DNA of 17,990 bases, taken from the NCBI GenBank assembly GCA_002477625.1, contig DLQQ01000037.1, positions 5,181 to 23,170 on the forward strand, read 5' to 3'. Positions 1 to 9,222 of the stretch are shown piece after piece. Each line of letters starts with the position of its first letter. The first letter of the stretch is position 1. The notes beneath the pieces were generated by a model. The model ran no database searches. It worked only from the letters and a program-made list of their open reading frames with translations, and was not told the DNA's origin. The DNA comes from Candidatus Arcticimaribacter sp. UBA7428 (lineage in GTDB: Bacteria > Bacteroidota > Bacteroidia > Flavobacteriales > Flavobacteriaceae). The position numbers and the translations under genes are program-made.

Positions 1-791
<791 letters not shown>

Positions 792-836
792 TTAATTGTT
801 TATTGTTTAAGTTAATATGAAAAGGTTACTAGATTA

Positions 837-1823
837 TTATATTGAAAGTATATCCGAAACTTTGATTAAGTTTTCATTTATTTCAGATTTACCTTTTATT
901 GCTTTTTCTAAGGGGGTCAGAATCATATTGTCATCGATCACACCCACCATTACATTTGATTTCCCTGCTAATAGCGATTCCACTGCAAAAACACCCATAC
1001 GAGAAGCTAAAACACGATCAAAACAACTTGGAGATCCTCCGCGTTGCATATGGCCGAGTACAGATACTCGAACCTCGTAATAAGGTAAGTTTTGTTCTAC
1101 ATAAGAAGCTATTTCAAATACATTTTTTCCTGTTTTATCGCCTTCTGCTACCACGACGATACTGGATGACTTTCCTGATTTCTCACTCTTTTTCAAAGAC
1201 TCCAATAAACGAGGTAAACCGAGGTTTTCTTCAGGGATAAGGATTTCCTCTGCTCCTGCTCCAATACCTGAGTTAAGCGCAATATGACCGACATCACGCC
1301 CCATCACCTCAACAAAAAAGAGGCGGTTGTGAGAACTAGCAGTATCTCTTATTTTATCAATGGCTTCGACAACCGTATTAATAGCGGTATCGTAACCTAG
1401 GGTATAGCGAGTTCCAAAAATATCATTGTCGATGGTTCCTGGAATACCAATAACGGGAAAATTGTGTTCTTCTTGAAAAATCATGGCTCCGGTAAACGAC
1501 CCGTCACCACCAATCACAACCAAAGCATCAATTGCTGCTTTCTTGAGATTTTCATAGGCAAGTTTGCGCCCTTCTGGAGTTCTGAACTCCAAACAACGAG
1601 CAGAACGAATAATTGTTCCACCTTTATTGATGATGTTGTTTACACTTCGTGCATTCATCAATTCAAATTCATTGTCAATAAGCCCTTGATATCCCTGATG
1701 AATAGCATAACATTCAATACCATAATATACGCTGGAACGAACAACAGCACGTAGTGCAGCGTTCATTCCGGGTGCATCACCTCCTGAAGTTAAAACGGCT
1801 ATTTTCTTGGGTTGATTTTTCAT
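837..1823 (-). CDS. pfkA: ATP-dependent 6-phosphofructokinase
   Basis: Phosphorylates fructose 6-phosphate to fructose 1,6-bisphosphate, the committed step of glycolysis. At 328 residues it has the usual length of short bacterial PfkA. Visible motifs are the N-terminal TSGGDAPGMNAALR (12-25), GGDGS (105-109), PGTIDND (128-134, catalytic Asp132), MGRDVGH (174-180) and GHMQRGGSPS (257-266). The fourth residue of GGDGS is glycine and the motif before TIDND is PG rather than PK. In this family those residues mark use of ATP; pyrophosphate-dependent enzymes have GGDDS and PKTIDND. It is the first gene of a probable pfkA-gapA operon. The 133 bases upstream, before tamB ends, have no convincing -33/-7 pair, so its promoter position is unresolved. 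Confidence 0.97.
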   Translation of the reverse strand: MKNQPKKIAVLTSGGDAPGMNAALRAVVRSSVYYGIECYAIHQGYQGLIDNEFELMNARSVNNIINKGGTIIRSARCLEFRTPEGRKLAYENLKKAAIDALVVIGGDGSFTGAMIFQEEHNFPVIGIPGTIDNDIFGTRYTLGYDTAINTVVEAIDKIRDTASSHNRLFFVEVMGRDVGHIALNSGIGAGAEEILIPEENLGLPRLLESLKKSEKSGKSSSIVVVAEGDKTGKNVFEIASYVEQNLPYYEVRVSVLGHMQRGGSPSCFDRVLASRMGVFAVESLLAGKSNVMVGVIDDNMILTPLEKAIKGKSEINENLIKVSDILSI

Positions 1824-1956
1824 GTTTTTAATAAAGGTGTAAATTTAATGAAAACACAGCATAAATTAGTGTTTGAGTCGTGTACATTAGATTTTTCTAA
1901 CAAAATCGATTTAGTTTTTTAAAATCACTCGTAATAATTGGGAGGAATTCAAAAGG

Positions 1957-4900
1957 TTATTCCGACTTCGTTTCTGTAGATTTTTTATTATTTTTTGAAA
2001 TAATTTTTTGAACAAGTCCTTCAAAGGTCTTGAAGTCAACTTGGAACGAAAGCCCTACACCTTGGGTATAACCCAAGTCATCACTGATGTATCGGAATTC
2101 ATTTTCTTTATTGAATACTTTTGCCTTCAGCGTGCCTTCCTCATTCAAAATAAAATCGATCTGCACATCACCAACAATAAGGGTTTCCTCTACCCCACCT
2201 ACTGGAACACCAATTTTACCATTCAATAAAATCTTATCGCTAATCTGTGTTACAAAGGTTACACCAATTCGATCTTGAGATCGAATGTCAAGGTCAGGTC
2301 GTTCATCTCCCTTAAGGTAGTTTAATCCAAAATTCAGCTTCCCATCTCCCTCCCCGATCAAAGAACTCAAAACATCGGAGGCCTTTTCATATAAATTATT
2401 TGCAATCCCTTGGGTGGAAAAAGAAACATCGCTCACAAAAAGACCCTGAGAAAGCAATGAAATCGCTTGAAGTTGCATTCGTTGTTGATCTGCAAGCCGG
2501 TAATTAATCTCTGAAGTAACAATACCACTGGTGTTGGGGAAATTAATTTCAAATCCAGGGTTATCAGGTTTTAATAGACTTCCTTCTAATTTAATCAATA
2601 CGTTGGTAGGTATTTTTTTATTGAAGTTGGGATTATCAACAAGTAAAGCTGGATTGGCTCCTCCGGGGACTTCGTATACAGCTTCAATGTTCATTTGAGC
2701 TTCTAGTGGGTCTCCCTCCCAGACAATAGTTCCTCCTGGATTTACATTAAACTTTTTGTCAATTAAACCAAAGTTTTTAAAATTATAAACCCCATCGTAG
2801 GCAACAAAATCCCCCCACATATTAAATTTTCCATCTGTGTTGGTTTCCATCAATAAATTCCCAGAACCTCTTCCCGTGAGTGTACTTCCAGAAACCTGAT
2901 CGACAACAATTTCTACAGCTGCCTTATTGTTTACATCCAAGTCAAAAGTCATTTCCAACCCCCTAGAAATGGTAATCTCTTGAAATTCTTCTTCAACTTC
3001 AGTATTGGGTTTGTAGAGATCAGTTTTGGGTACAAAGTCGATGAATGAAACATCAGCAAGGCCTGTGTTTTCTTCCCAAGGTATCAAAATAGAAGTACCT
3101 TCTGCAGTTGCACCATCAACATCGATCATTAAATTTTTTGTAGGGCCATGAATATGAATATCGCCTTCAAGATATCCCGACCCGTAAAACAATGATCCTT
3201 TTTCCTTCTTGCGATTCATCAACAACAAACGATCAGAATTGATATCCATATCCAAGGACCAATTTTTAAAATTGAGATGAGAAATGGTTCCTTTCAATTG
3301 CCCTTCTGTCTCTCGTGTTTGATCAAAAAAGGAAGTCGATACAAATTTTATTTCTTGCTCAGACAATATAAGTTTAGTTGATTCTTCAAGTCCATATGCT
3401 GCATTTGTGAAGGGGATTCTCAAATTAAAACCATCCAGCGTCAGGTTCCCAATATGGGTTAAATCATCTAATGGACCCCAAAGATTAAATTCTCCAGTTA
3501 AAAAGGACCTTATCTCTGTAATTTTCCCTTTTCCTAATCGAGAAAGAAAAGACATATCGAGGGAATTCATCTCGACATCTAAATCTAAAGAAGTTCGCTT
3601 GTTGTGTACAAGAATTCCACCGTTTACTGCAAGTTTCTTCGTGTTGTCCTTTACAAGTGTTAACTCATTTTTGTAGGAATTCAAAACCGTGTTTCCAGAA
3701 GAATTAATCATCAAATCTCCCATTTCAACTTCATTGACAATCAGATCTGATAGGGTTATATCTAGAGAAGCGTCGTTACGAACTGGGGTTTTATAAAAAC
3801 TGATATTGGAATTTAAATCTGCTTGTATTTCATAATTATCTGATGGTGGTAGAAAAGGCTCTATGGCTACATCCTTCAAATCCAATTGAAAGTCGAATTC
3901 ATTTTTTGAATGGTATTTTCCAGCTAATTGTATGCGCTGTTCGGAATTTACAATCGCGATTGGGTTGACCTTGTAAGCTTGTGTTTTTGAATCGTAAACT
4001 ATTTGATTTCCTTTTATACGCTCCAGTTCCCAGACGATAGAGTCGTTTTTAAAAGTGAATTCGTTGATATCAATTGCGGTTGAAGTATTGTCTTGAGTGT
4101 AGCTTAAGTTTGCTTCAAATGTATTGGATTCTATAGTTCCTAAAATGCCTTCTAATCGAATTTGATTTTTATTATTATTCGGAGATGAAATCAAAAAAAG
4201 ATCATTGGTTTCTAGTGCTCCAATACGAATTTGATCCGCTGACATGAAGCTTGTATAGATTGGGTTATTAGAATTGGTCTCAAAGTGTAAGCCTTTGAAT
4301 TTATACTTTTTAAACAACAGAATGGGAATGTCAAAGACTACAGAAGTTTCTTTAACATTAGAACTTATTGTACCCGAAAGGAAAAAATCATCTGGAGTTG
4401 ATAAATTGGGGAATAATGCCTCAGTTAATTTTGATTTCATCTGGACATCAAAACCAAAAAACTGTTTTGGACTAATCAACTTTGTAGCCTTCACAAACAG
4501 AAAATCATCTATCATCCCACGAATCAAGGATGCAAATTTATTGTACCTAAAGTCCCCCTCGATCAACAGATTAATTGCATCGGAATCTTGAATGGCAATT
4601 GATTTTTCGGTTCCGACCGATTGGGCGCTTAAGTTCAGGTCTTTGAATTGAATTTGTTTGCCATTACTCGTAATTATTGGCGCTCCTAATTGAACATTAA
4701 ATTGATTTTTAACGGCTGTATTTTTATTTTTTTTCAAGCTGAGACTAGAAAATAAAGCGATCTCACTATTCACATCGGCAAGGGCAAAACTCGAAAGGTT
4801 AATGGACTTTAATTCTCCTTCAACTTCCAGAGACTCATCCGCATGATTGAACCTAATTTCCATATCAAAAAGATGACGCCTTTCGGCAGAGCTCAACGAA

Positions 4901-6339
4901 GCCGTAGTAAGGTTGTTTTTATGTTTTGCGAAGAAGCTTAGGTTATCGAAAGTATTTTCTCCAACCTCAAGTTGATTGATTAAACCCTTAAAGTCAAGTA
5001 GCGTAGGCTTACTTTCATCTACAATTGCATTAATCGATACAGAAGCAGTTCCTTTAATCGGTTTCTTTTGGTTGAACAATGTCCCTAAATCGAAATTGTC
5101 AACATCCAAAGCAACTGAATACTCCCAGGGCTGAGTAATATCTGTCCGCTTCAACTCTAGGTTGGGACTCAAGGTTCCTAAACTGGTTTTAATATCAGTA
5201 CTAATGCTCCAATTGTTTTGACCACCAGAAAACTCAGAATAAATAATTAAATCTCCTGTTTTTGCTGTAAATGGTTTTAATTGATCGTAGGTTTCTTTTA
5301 ACAGAAGATCATCCAGTGCCTTATTAGAGGTTTTTATTTTTAACACTTTAGAGCTGATCTTCATTTTATCTTTTTGGAAGCCGTCAACAACTTGGACTGA
5401 TCCCTCAATTAGGGAGCGGTAGGCACCTTTTAGTTTAAAATTCAATTCAAACTCCTGCAAATCCCCCCTTACAACTGCATCGGCCTCAAGCATTGATTGC
5501 GCTTTTAGATAAGGCTTTAAAAAAGAGAAATCGTTTAGCTGTATGGTATTCTTATCCAATTGAATGGAAAATTCCGCAGGGCTAAGATTCGCTAAATTAC
5601 CCCCAAGAAAAGTAATCAATCCCGATCCATTAATTTCATTCTTATTGAGTTTTAAAGCAAATGATTTTGAAATTAAGCTTTCGGGAGAATATTGAATATC
5701 TGCCTGAAAAGAATGGATTGTACCGTATAAATCCGAGCTACCATTTAAAGATTGTATGTCGACACTCAAAACATCTTTTTCGAAATTAAAAGCTTCCAAA
5801 GCCAGATCAATATCCCAAAATGAGTTTTTAGAATTCAAAACATTCCTGTCTTCAATAACCACCTCAGCATTATTTAGATCTAAAATTTCTGACTTAAAAG
5901 AAAACGCTTTTGGTTTTATACCGCTGCTGTCTTTTAATTTTTCAACAAAGTACTGCAATGACGATTGTGTTTCATTGGGGTATTGTGTTAAAAAAAACTG
6001 TACTCCGTCCAAACCAATCGATTTAAAATCATAGTTTCGATTCAAAAAACGATCCAAGCCGTTGAGTGTGATTTTTAATTCTCGAACAAACAACAGGCTA
6101 TCCTGGTGGTGATCTTGAATCAAAATATCTCGAATCAGAACTTCCCCCTTAAGGTTGATCGAAGCTCTCTGAATTGATATATCAGTATCGAAGCGGCTGT
6201 TTACGTTTTGAGTGATTTGTTGTGCAAATTGTGTTTGTACAATTTCCAACGACAATATGAAAAAGAATAGCCCTCCCAAAAGGATCAAAAGCGATACAGA
6301 AAGGATTGCAATTTTCTTAAACTTATTGATAGGAAACAC
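1957..6339 (-). CDS. tamB: TamB-like translocation/assembly module protein (DUF490)
   Basis: A very long periplasm-spanning protein of 1460 residues. Residues about 9-29 form one hydrophobic segment that would anchor it in the inner membrane. The rest is a long succession of beta-rich, low-similarity repeats, as expected of the AsmA/TamB superfamily of bridge-like lipid-transfer and outer-membrane assembly proteins. The C-terminal TamB domain lies at roughly 1000-1440. It includes the recognisable stretch with GDFVAYDGVYNFKNFGLID followed by GGTIVWEGDP (near 1201-1210). In Proteobacteria TamB works with the Omp85 protein TamA; in Bacteroidota the partner is less clear and no Omp85 gene is present here. 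The C-terminus past about 1440 is lysine-rich and probably unstructured. The gene is divergent from tsaD, with only 34 bases between the two start codons. TamB family membership is firm, but its exact cargo cannot be read from the sequence. Confidence 0.9.
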   Translation of the reverse strand: MFPINKFKKIAILSVSLLILLGGLFFFILSLEIVQTQFAQQITQNVNSRFDTDISIQRASINLKGEVLIRDILIQDHHQDSLLFVRELKITLNGLDRFLNRNYDFKSIGLDGVQFFLTQYPNETQSSLQYFVEKLKDSSGIKPKAFSFKSEILDLNNAEVVIEDRNVLNSKNSFWDIDLALEAFNFEKDVLSVDIQSLNGSSDLYGTIHSFQADIQYSPESLISKSFALKLNKNEINGSGLITFLGGNLANLSPAEFSIQLDKNTIQLNDFSFLKPYLKAQSMLEADAVVRGDLQEFELNFKLKGAYRSLIEGSVQVVDGFQKDKMKISSKVLKIKTSNKALDDLLLKETYDQLKPFTAKTGDLIIYSEFSGGQNNWSISTDIKTSLGTLSPNLELKRTDITQPWEYSVALDVDNFDLGTLFNQKKPIKGTASVSINAIVDESKPTLLDFKGLINQLEVGENTFDNLSFFAKHKNNLTTASLSSAERRHLFDMEIRFNHADESLEVEGELKSINLSSFALADVNSEIALFSSLSLKKNKNTAVKNQFNVQLGAPIITSNGKQIQFKDLNLSAQSVGTEKSIAIQDSDAINLLIEGDFRYNKFASLIRGMIDDFLFVKATKLISPKQFFGFDVQMKSKLTEALFPNLSTPDDFFLSGTISSNVKETSVVFDIPILLFKKYKFKGLHFETNSNNPIYTSFMSADQIRIGALETNDLFLISSPNNNKNQIRLEGILGTIESNTFEANLSYTQDNTSTAIDINEFTFKNDSIVWELERIKGNQIVYDSKTQAYKVNPIAIVNSEQRIQLAGKYHSKNEFDFQLDLKDVAIEPFLPPSDNYEIQADLNSNISFYKTPVRNDASLDITLSDLIVNEVEMGDLMINSSGNTVLNSYKNELTLVKDNTKKLAVNGGILVHNKRTSLDLDVEMNSLDMSFLSRLGKGKITEIRSFLTGEFNLWGPLDDLTHIGNLTLDGFNLRIPFTNAAYGLEESTKLILSEQEIKFVSTSFFDQTRETEGQLKGTISHLNFKNWSLDMDINSDRLLLMNRKKEKGSLFYGSGYLEGDIHIHGPTKNLMIDVDGATAEGTSILIPWEENTGLADVSFIDFVPKTDLYKPNTEVEEEFQEITISRGLEMTFDLDVNNKAAVEIVVDQVSGSTLTGRGSGNLLMETNTDGKFNMWGDFVAYDGVYNFKNFGLIDKKFNVNPGGTIVWEGDPLEAQMNIEAVYEVPGGANPALLVDNPNFNKKIPTNVLIKLEGSLLKPDNPGFEINFPNTSGIVTSEINYRLADQQRMQLQAISLLSQGLFVSDVSFSTQGIANNLYEKASDVLSSLIGEGDGKLNFGLNYLKGDERPDLDIRSQDRIGVTFVTQISDKILLNGKIGVPVGGVEETLIVGDVQIDFILNEEGTLKAKVFNKENEFRYISDDLGYTQGVGLSFQVDFKTFEGLVQKIISKNNKKSTETKSE

Positions 6340-6340
6340 T

Positions 6341-6348
6341 TATTTTTG
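6341..6348 (+). promoter_or_regulatory. Candidate -7 element for the tsaD operon
   Basis: TATTTTTG is an exact match to the Bacteroidota -7 consensus TAnnTTTG. It sits 25 bases before the tsaD start, in the 34-base divergent gap with tamB. I see no TTG at the usual -33 spacing, so the call rests on the -7 box alone. In AT-rich DNA such a box can occur by chance. Confidence 0.4.
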
Positions 6349-6373
6349 AATTATTAATGAAAGTTAGCAATTA

Positions 6374-7393
6374 ATGAAACAACAATCATGCTATATTTTA
6401 GCAATTGAATCTTCTTGTGACGATACCGCAGCTGCAATATTACGAAATGACGCGGTTTTATCAAACATCATTGCCACACAAGATGTACATAAACAATACG
6501 GAGGTGTCGTTCCTGAACTAGCATCACGAGCACACCAGCAAAACATAATTCCTGTAGTTGACCAAGCACTCAAAAAAGCTGGGGTTTCTAAAAATGAATT
6601 GAGCGCTATTGCTTACACTCGAGGCCCCGGCCTCTTGGGCTCACTTTTAGTTGGAACTTCATTTGCCAAGTCTATGAGTATGGGGCTGGACATCCCTCTT
6701 ATTGATGTCAATCATATGCAAGCGCATTTACTTACACATTTTATAAAAGACGAACACCCAACCCCTAGCTTTCCATTTCTGGGAGTAACTGTTTCGGGTG
6801 GGCATACACAATTGGTTTTAGTAAAAGATTATTTTGACTTTGAATTAATCGGGACCACCTTAGACGATGCCATAGGAGAAGCATTCGATAAATGTGGTAA
6901 AATTTTAGGTTTGGGATACCCTGCTGGACCGACAATAGATAAACTTGCAAAGACAGGAAACCCCAAAGCCTTTTCCTTTCCAATTCCAAAAGTCCCCGGA
7001 TTGAATTTGAGTTATAGCGGCTTTAAAACGAATGTGATCAACTTCATTCACAAGAATATGCAAAAAGATGCAGATTTTATTGAATCCAATCGAAATGACT
7101 TATGTGCCTCCATTCAATACACCTTAATTGAAATTATTTTTCAAAAAATTGAAAAGGCGATCGAACAACATCAAGTATCTAAAGTTGTTTTGGGAGGTGG
7201 GGTTTCAGCAAATTCTGGACTCCGCTCCAAGCTCGAGGCTACAGCCGTTCAAAAAGGATGGGAAGTTTTTCTCCCGCCCTTTGCCTATACTACTGATAAT
7301 GCTGCAATGATTGGAATTGTTGGTTATCTCAAATATCAGAAAGAACACTTTGGAAGTTTAAAGGAATCAGCATCCGCTCGACTAAAATTTTAA
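6374..7393 (+). CDS. tsaD: tRNA N6-adenosine threonylcarbamoyltransferase
   Basis: Transfers the threonylcarbamoyl group from threonylcarbamoyl-AMP to A37 of tRNAs that read ANN codons (t6A37). The transferase is part of the TsaBDE machinery and is nearly universal. The 339-residue length is normal for the Kae1/TsaD ASKHA-fold family. Motifs in order are AIESSCDDT (10-18), GGVVPELASRAH (43-54), the metal-binding HMQAH (114-118), SGGHTQL (141-147), GEAFDKCGKILGLGYPAGP (168-186), GGGVSANSGLR (274-284) and TDNAAMI (307-313) with the metal-ligand Asp308. It begins a plus-strand run: rsmE follows after two bases, so translational coupling is likely. TsaB, TsaC and TsaE are not in this window. Confidence 0.98.
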   Translation: MKQQSCYILAIESSCDDTAAAILRNDAVLSNIIATQDVHKQYGGVVPELASRAHQQNIIPVVDQALKKAGVSKNELSAIAYTRGPGLLGSLLVGTSFAKSMSMGLDIPLIDVNHMQAHLLTHFIKDEHPTPSFPFLGVTVSGGHTQLVLVKDYFDFELIGTTLDDAIGEAFDKCGKILGLGYPAGPTIDKLAKTGNPKAFSFPIPKVPGLNLSYSGFKTNVINFIHKNMQKDADFIESNRNDLCASIQYTLIEIIFQKIEKAIEQHQVSKVVLGGGVSANSGLRSKLEATAVQKGWEVFLPPFAYTTDNAAMIGIVGYLKYQKEHFGSLKESASARLKF

Positions 7394-7395
7394 TT

Positions 7396-8100
7396 ATGGA
7401 CTTGTTTTTTCACAATACAATTGATTTACAAAACCCAACCTTTGTCTTTAGTGATGAAGAAAGTCGACACCTATCGAAAGTCTTGCGGAAACAACCCGGA
7501 GATTTGGTTGCCGTGACCGACGGAAAAGGGCTTGAAGTTCATGTTCAAATTCAGAACATCAGCTCAAGAAAAACAAACGGCCATATCGTAGAAACTATAA
7601 CCCACCCCGCCCCTAAACATCAAACCCATATTGCCATTGCACCTACCAAGAACATTGTTCGTTTGGAATGGTTTCTTGAAAAAGCAACAGAAATTGGAAT
7701 CCACCGCATCAGCCCAATTTTATGTAAGCATTCAGAACGGAAAGTAATTAAAAGTGACCGGCTCACTAAGATTTTACAAGCTGCGCTTAAACAATCACAA
7801 CAATTTCACCTTCCCCAATTGGATGAATTGATCTCGTTTGAAGCGTTCGTTGCGCAGCAACAAAAGGGGTACATCGCCCATTGTAATACAGGAGAAAAAA
7901 TTGACCTGGCAGATATAGCACCAACCGAACAAAGCAATTGTATTCTCATTGGCCCTGAGGGGGATTTTAGTTTGGATGAAATTGTTTTTGCACAAAAAAA
8001 TAATTTTCAACCCATCAGTCTAGGTTCCCAACGTTTGCGTACTGAAACAGCTGCGTTGGTAGCCTGTCACACCCTCTCCCTGATCCATAGGAATATCTAA
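7396..8100 (+). CDS. rsmE: 16S rRNA (uracil(1498)-N(3))-methyltransferase
   Basis: Methylates N3 of U1498 in helix 44 of 16S rRNA using S-adenosylmethionine. The 234 residues show an N-terminal PUA-like RNA-binding region (about 1-70, with HLSKVLRKQPGD near 25-36). The C-terminal part is a SPOUT (trefoil-knot) methyltransferase domain. Knot signatures are IGPEGDFSLDE (185-195) and LGSQRLRTETAA (209-220); the latter forms the SAM-binding loop. The segment KATEIG plus the KQSQQ region (132-136) also fits the family. It starts two bases after the tsaD stop, so the two are almost certainly cotranscribed. That pairs a tRNA-modifying and an rRNA-modifying enzyme. Length, motifs and start all agree with the family. 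Confidence 0.95.
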   Translation: MDLFFHNTIDLQNPTFVFSDEESRHLSKVLRKQPGDLVAVTDGKGLEVHVQIQNISSRKTNGHIVETITHPAPKHQTHIAIAPTKNIVRLEWFLEKATEIGIHRISPILCKHSERKVIKSDRLTKILQAALKQSQQFHLPQLDELISFEAFVAQQQKGYIAHCNTGEKIDLADIAPTEQSNCILIGPEGDFSLDEIVFAQKNNFQPISLGSQRLRTETAALVACHTLSLIHRNI

Positions 8101-8129
8101 TTGAATGTTTCAATTAATCCTTATCTTTA
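8101..8129 (+). promoter_or_regulatory. Possible internal promoter before the AI-2E transporter
   Basis: TTG at 8101-8103 is followed after 18 bases by TATCTTTA at 8122-8129, one base off the -7 consensus TAnnTTTG. The box ends only four bases before the ATG, so a transcript from here would be nearly leaderless. It could allow the transporter-peptidase pair to be expressed apart from tsaD-rsmE. Weak evidence. Confidence 0.3.
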
Positions 8130-8133
8130 AAAA

Positions 8134-9222
8134 ATGAATTCGAAAATCATATCCCAAGGCATTCTCAGAGCAATCCTAATCTTAGGCGCTCTTAGTTTAT
8201 TAGCTTATGTTATTTACCTCATTCAATCCCTTATTATCTATATGGTCATTGCTGCCATCATATCGCTTATGGGGCGTCCAGTACTCAATTTTTTTAAGAC
8301 CTATCTGAAATTCAACAATACTATGGCCACCATTACAACCATGGTGATTTTTGGGTTTTCAATTTTTGGGCTCTTCGCCCTTTTCATTCCCATCATAAGT
8401 CAACAAGGTGCAAACCTGTCCCTACTAAACATTACCGAACTCGAAGAGAACACCATCCTATTGATCAATCAGGTTACCGAATATTTTTCTTTAGGAGATG
8501 AATATTGGAAAACCTGGCTCACCGAACACGATTGGAGTAGTAGCCTAAATTTAAGTGCCATCCCCGATTTTTTGAATGTTCTCATCGGATGGCTCAGTAG
8601 TTTTACTATTGGTTTATTTTCTGTTTTATTCATTAGTTTTTTCTTACTTAAAGACAGTCATCTACTTGAACAAATTACTTTTTCCTTTGTGAAAAAAGAA
8701 CACAGCAGTAGAGTGAAAAAGTCATTCATGAAGATCAAAACCTTATTGTCTAGGTACTTTATTGGGCTTCTTATTCAAATCTCTATTCTTCTAATCATAT
8801 ACAGCACAGTGCTTCTTATTTTTGGAATAGAAAATGCATTCATCATTGCTTTTCTTTGTGCGCTGTTGAATTTGATCCCCTATATAGGGCCGCTAATAGC
8901 AGCAATATTGATGATCGTTCTTTCCATGACTTCAAACATTACAGCAGATTTCAGCACAGTCATTCTCCCCAAATCCATTTATGTTTTAATTGGGTTTGTA
9001 ATCGGGCAACTGATTGATAATTTTTTAAGTCAACCCTTTATTTTTTCAAACAGTGTAAAATCGCACCCCCTTGAAATATTCATTGTCATTCTCCTTGCTG
9101 GATTGTTATTTGGAACTACGGGACTGATCTTTGCAATTCCAATGTACACAGCACTTAAAGTAATTTTTAAAGAATTTTTCGCACAATATGAAATTGTACA
9201 ATCACTTACCAAAGACCTTTAA
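8134..9222 (+). CDS. AI-2E family (PerM/YdiK-type) membrane transporter
   Basis: A 362-residue inner-membrane protein of the AI-2 exporter superfamily. Hydrophobic segments are visible at about 11-31, 32-46, 66-89, 148-172, 208-230, 235-266, 282-300 and 313-345, which fits the seven to eight helices usual for the family. The family motif NLIPYIGP is at 246-253, and a conserved HPLEIFIVILLAGLLFG stretch is at 311-327. The soluble loop between the third and fourth helices (about 90-147) is also typical. The family was named for autoinducer-2 export, but members also act as Na+/H+ antiporters or have unknown substrates, so I do not assign one. Its last 35 bases overlap the start of the downstream M20 peptidase gene in another frame, which suggests translational coupling. 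Confidence 0.9.
   Translation: MNSKIISQGILRAILILGALSLLAYVIYLIQSLIIYMVIAAIISLMGRPVLNFFKTYLKFNNTMATITTMVIFGFSIFGLFALFIPIISQQGANLSLLNITELEENTILLINQVTEYFSLGDEYWKTWLTEHDWSSSLNLSAIPDFLNVLIGWLSSFTIGLFSVLFISFFLLKDSHLLEQITFSFVKKEHSSRVKKSFMKIKTLLSRYFIGLLIQISILLIIYSTVLLIFGIENAFIIAFLCALLNLIPYIGPLIAAILMIVLSMTSNITADFSTVILPKSIYVLIGFVIGQLIDNFLSQPFIFSNSVKSHPLEIFIVILLAGLLFGTTGLIFAIPMYTALKVIFKEFFAQYEIVQSLTKDL

Noticed and set aside
899..1240. Long plus-strand open frames opposite pfkA (for example 113 codons)
   Set aside because: They are shadows of the strongly conserved pfkA gene on the other strand and have no protein-like composition of their own.
1824..1956. Weak hairpin (GATTTT/AAAATC) between tamB and pfkA as a terminator
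   Set aside because: The stem is AT-only with no T run after it on the minus strand, so it would not be a stable terminator.
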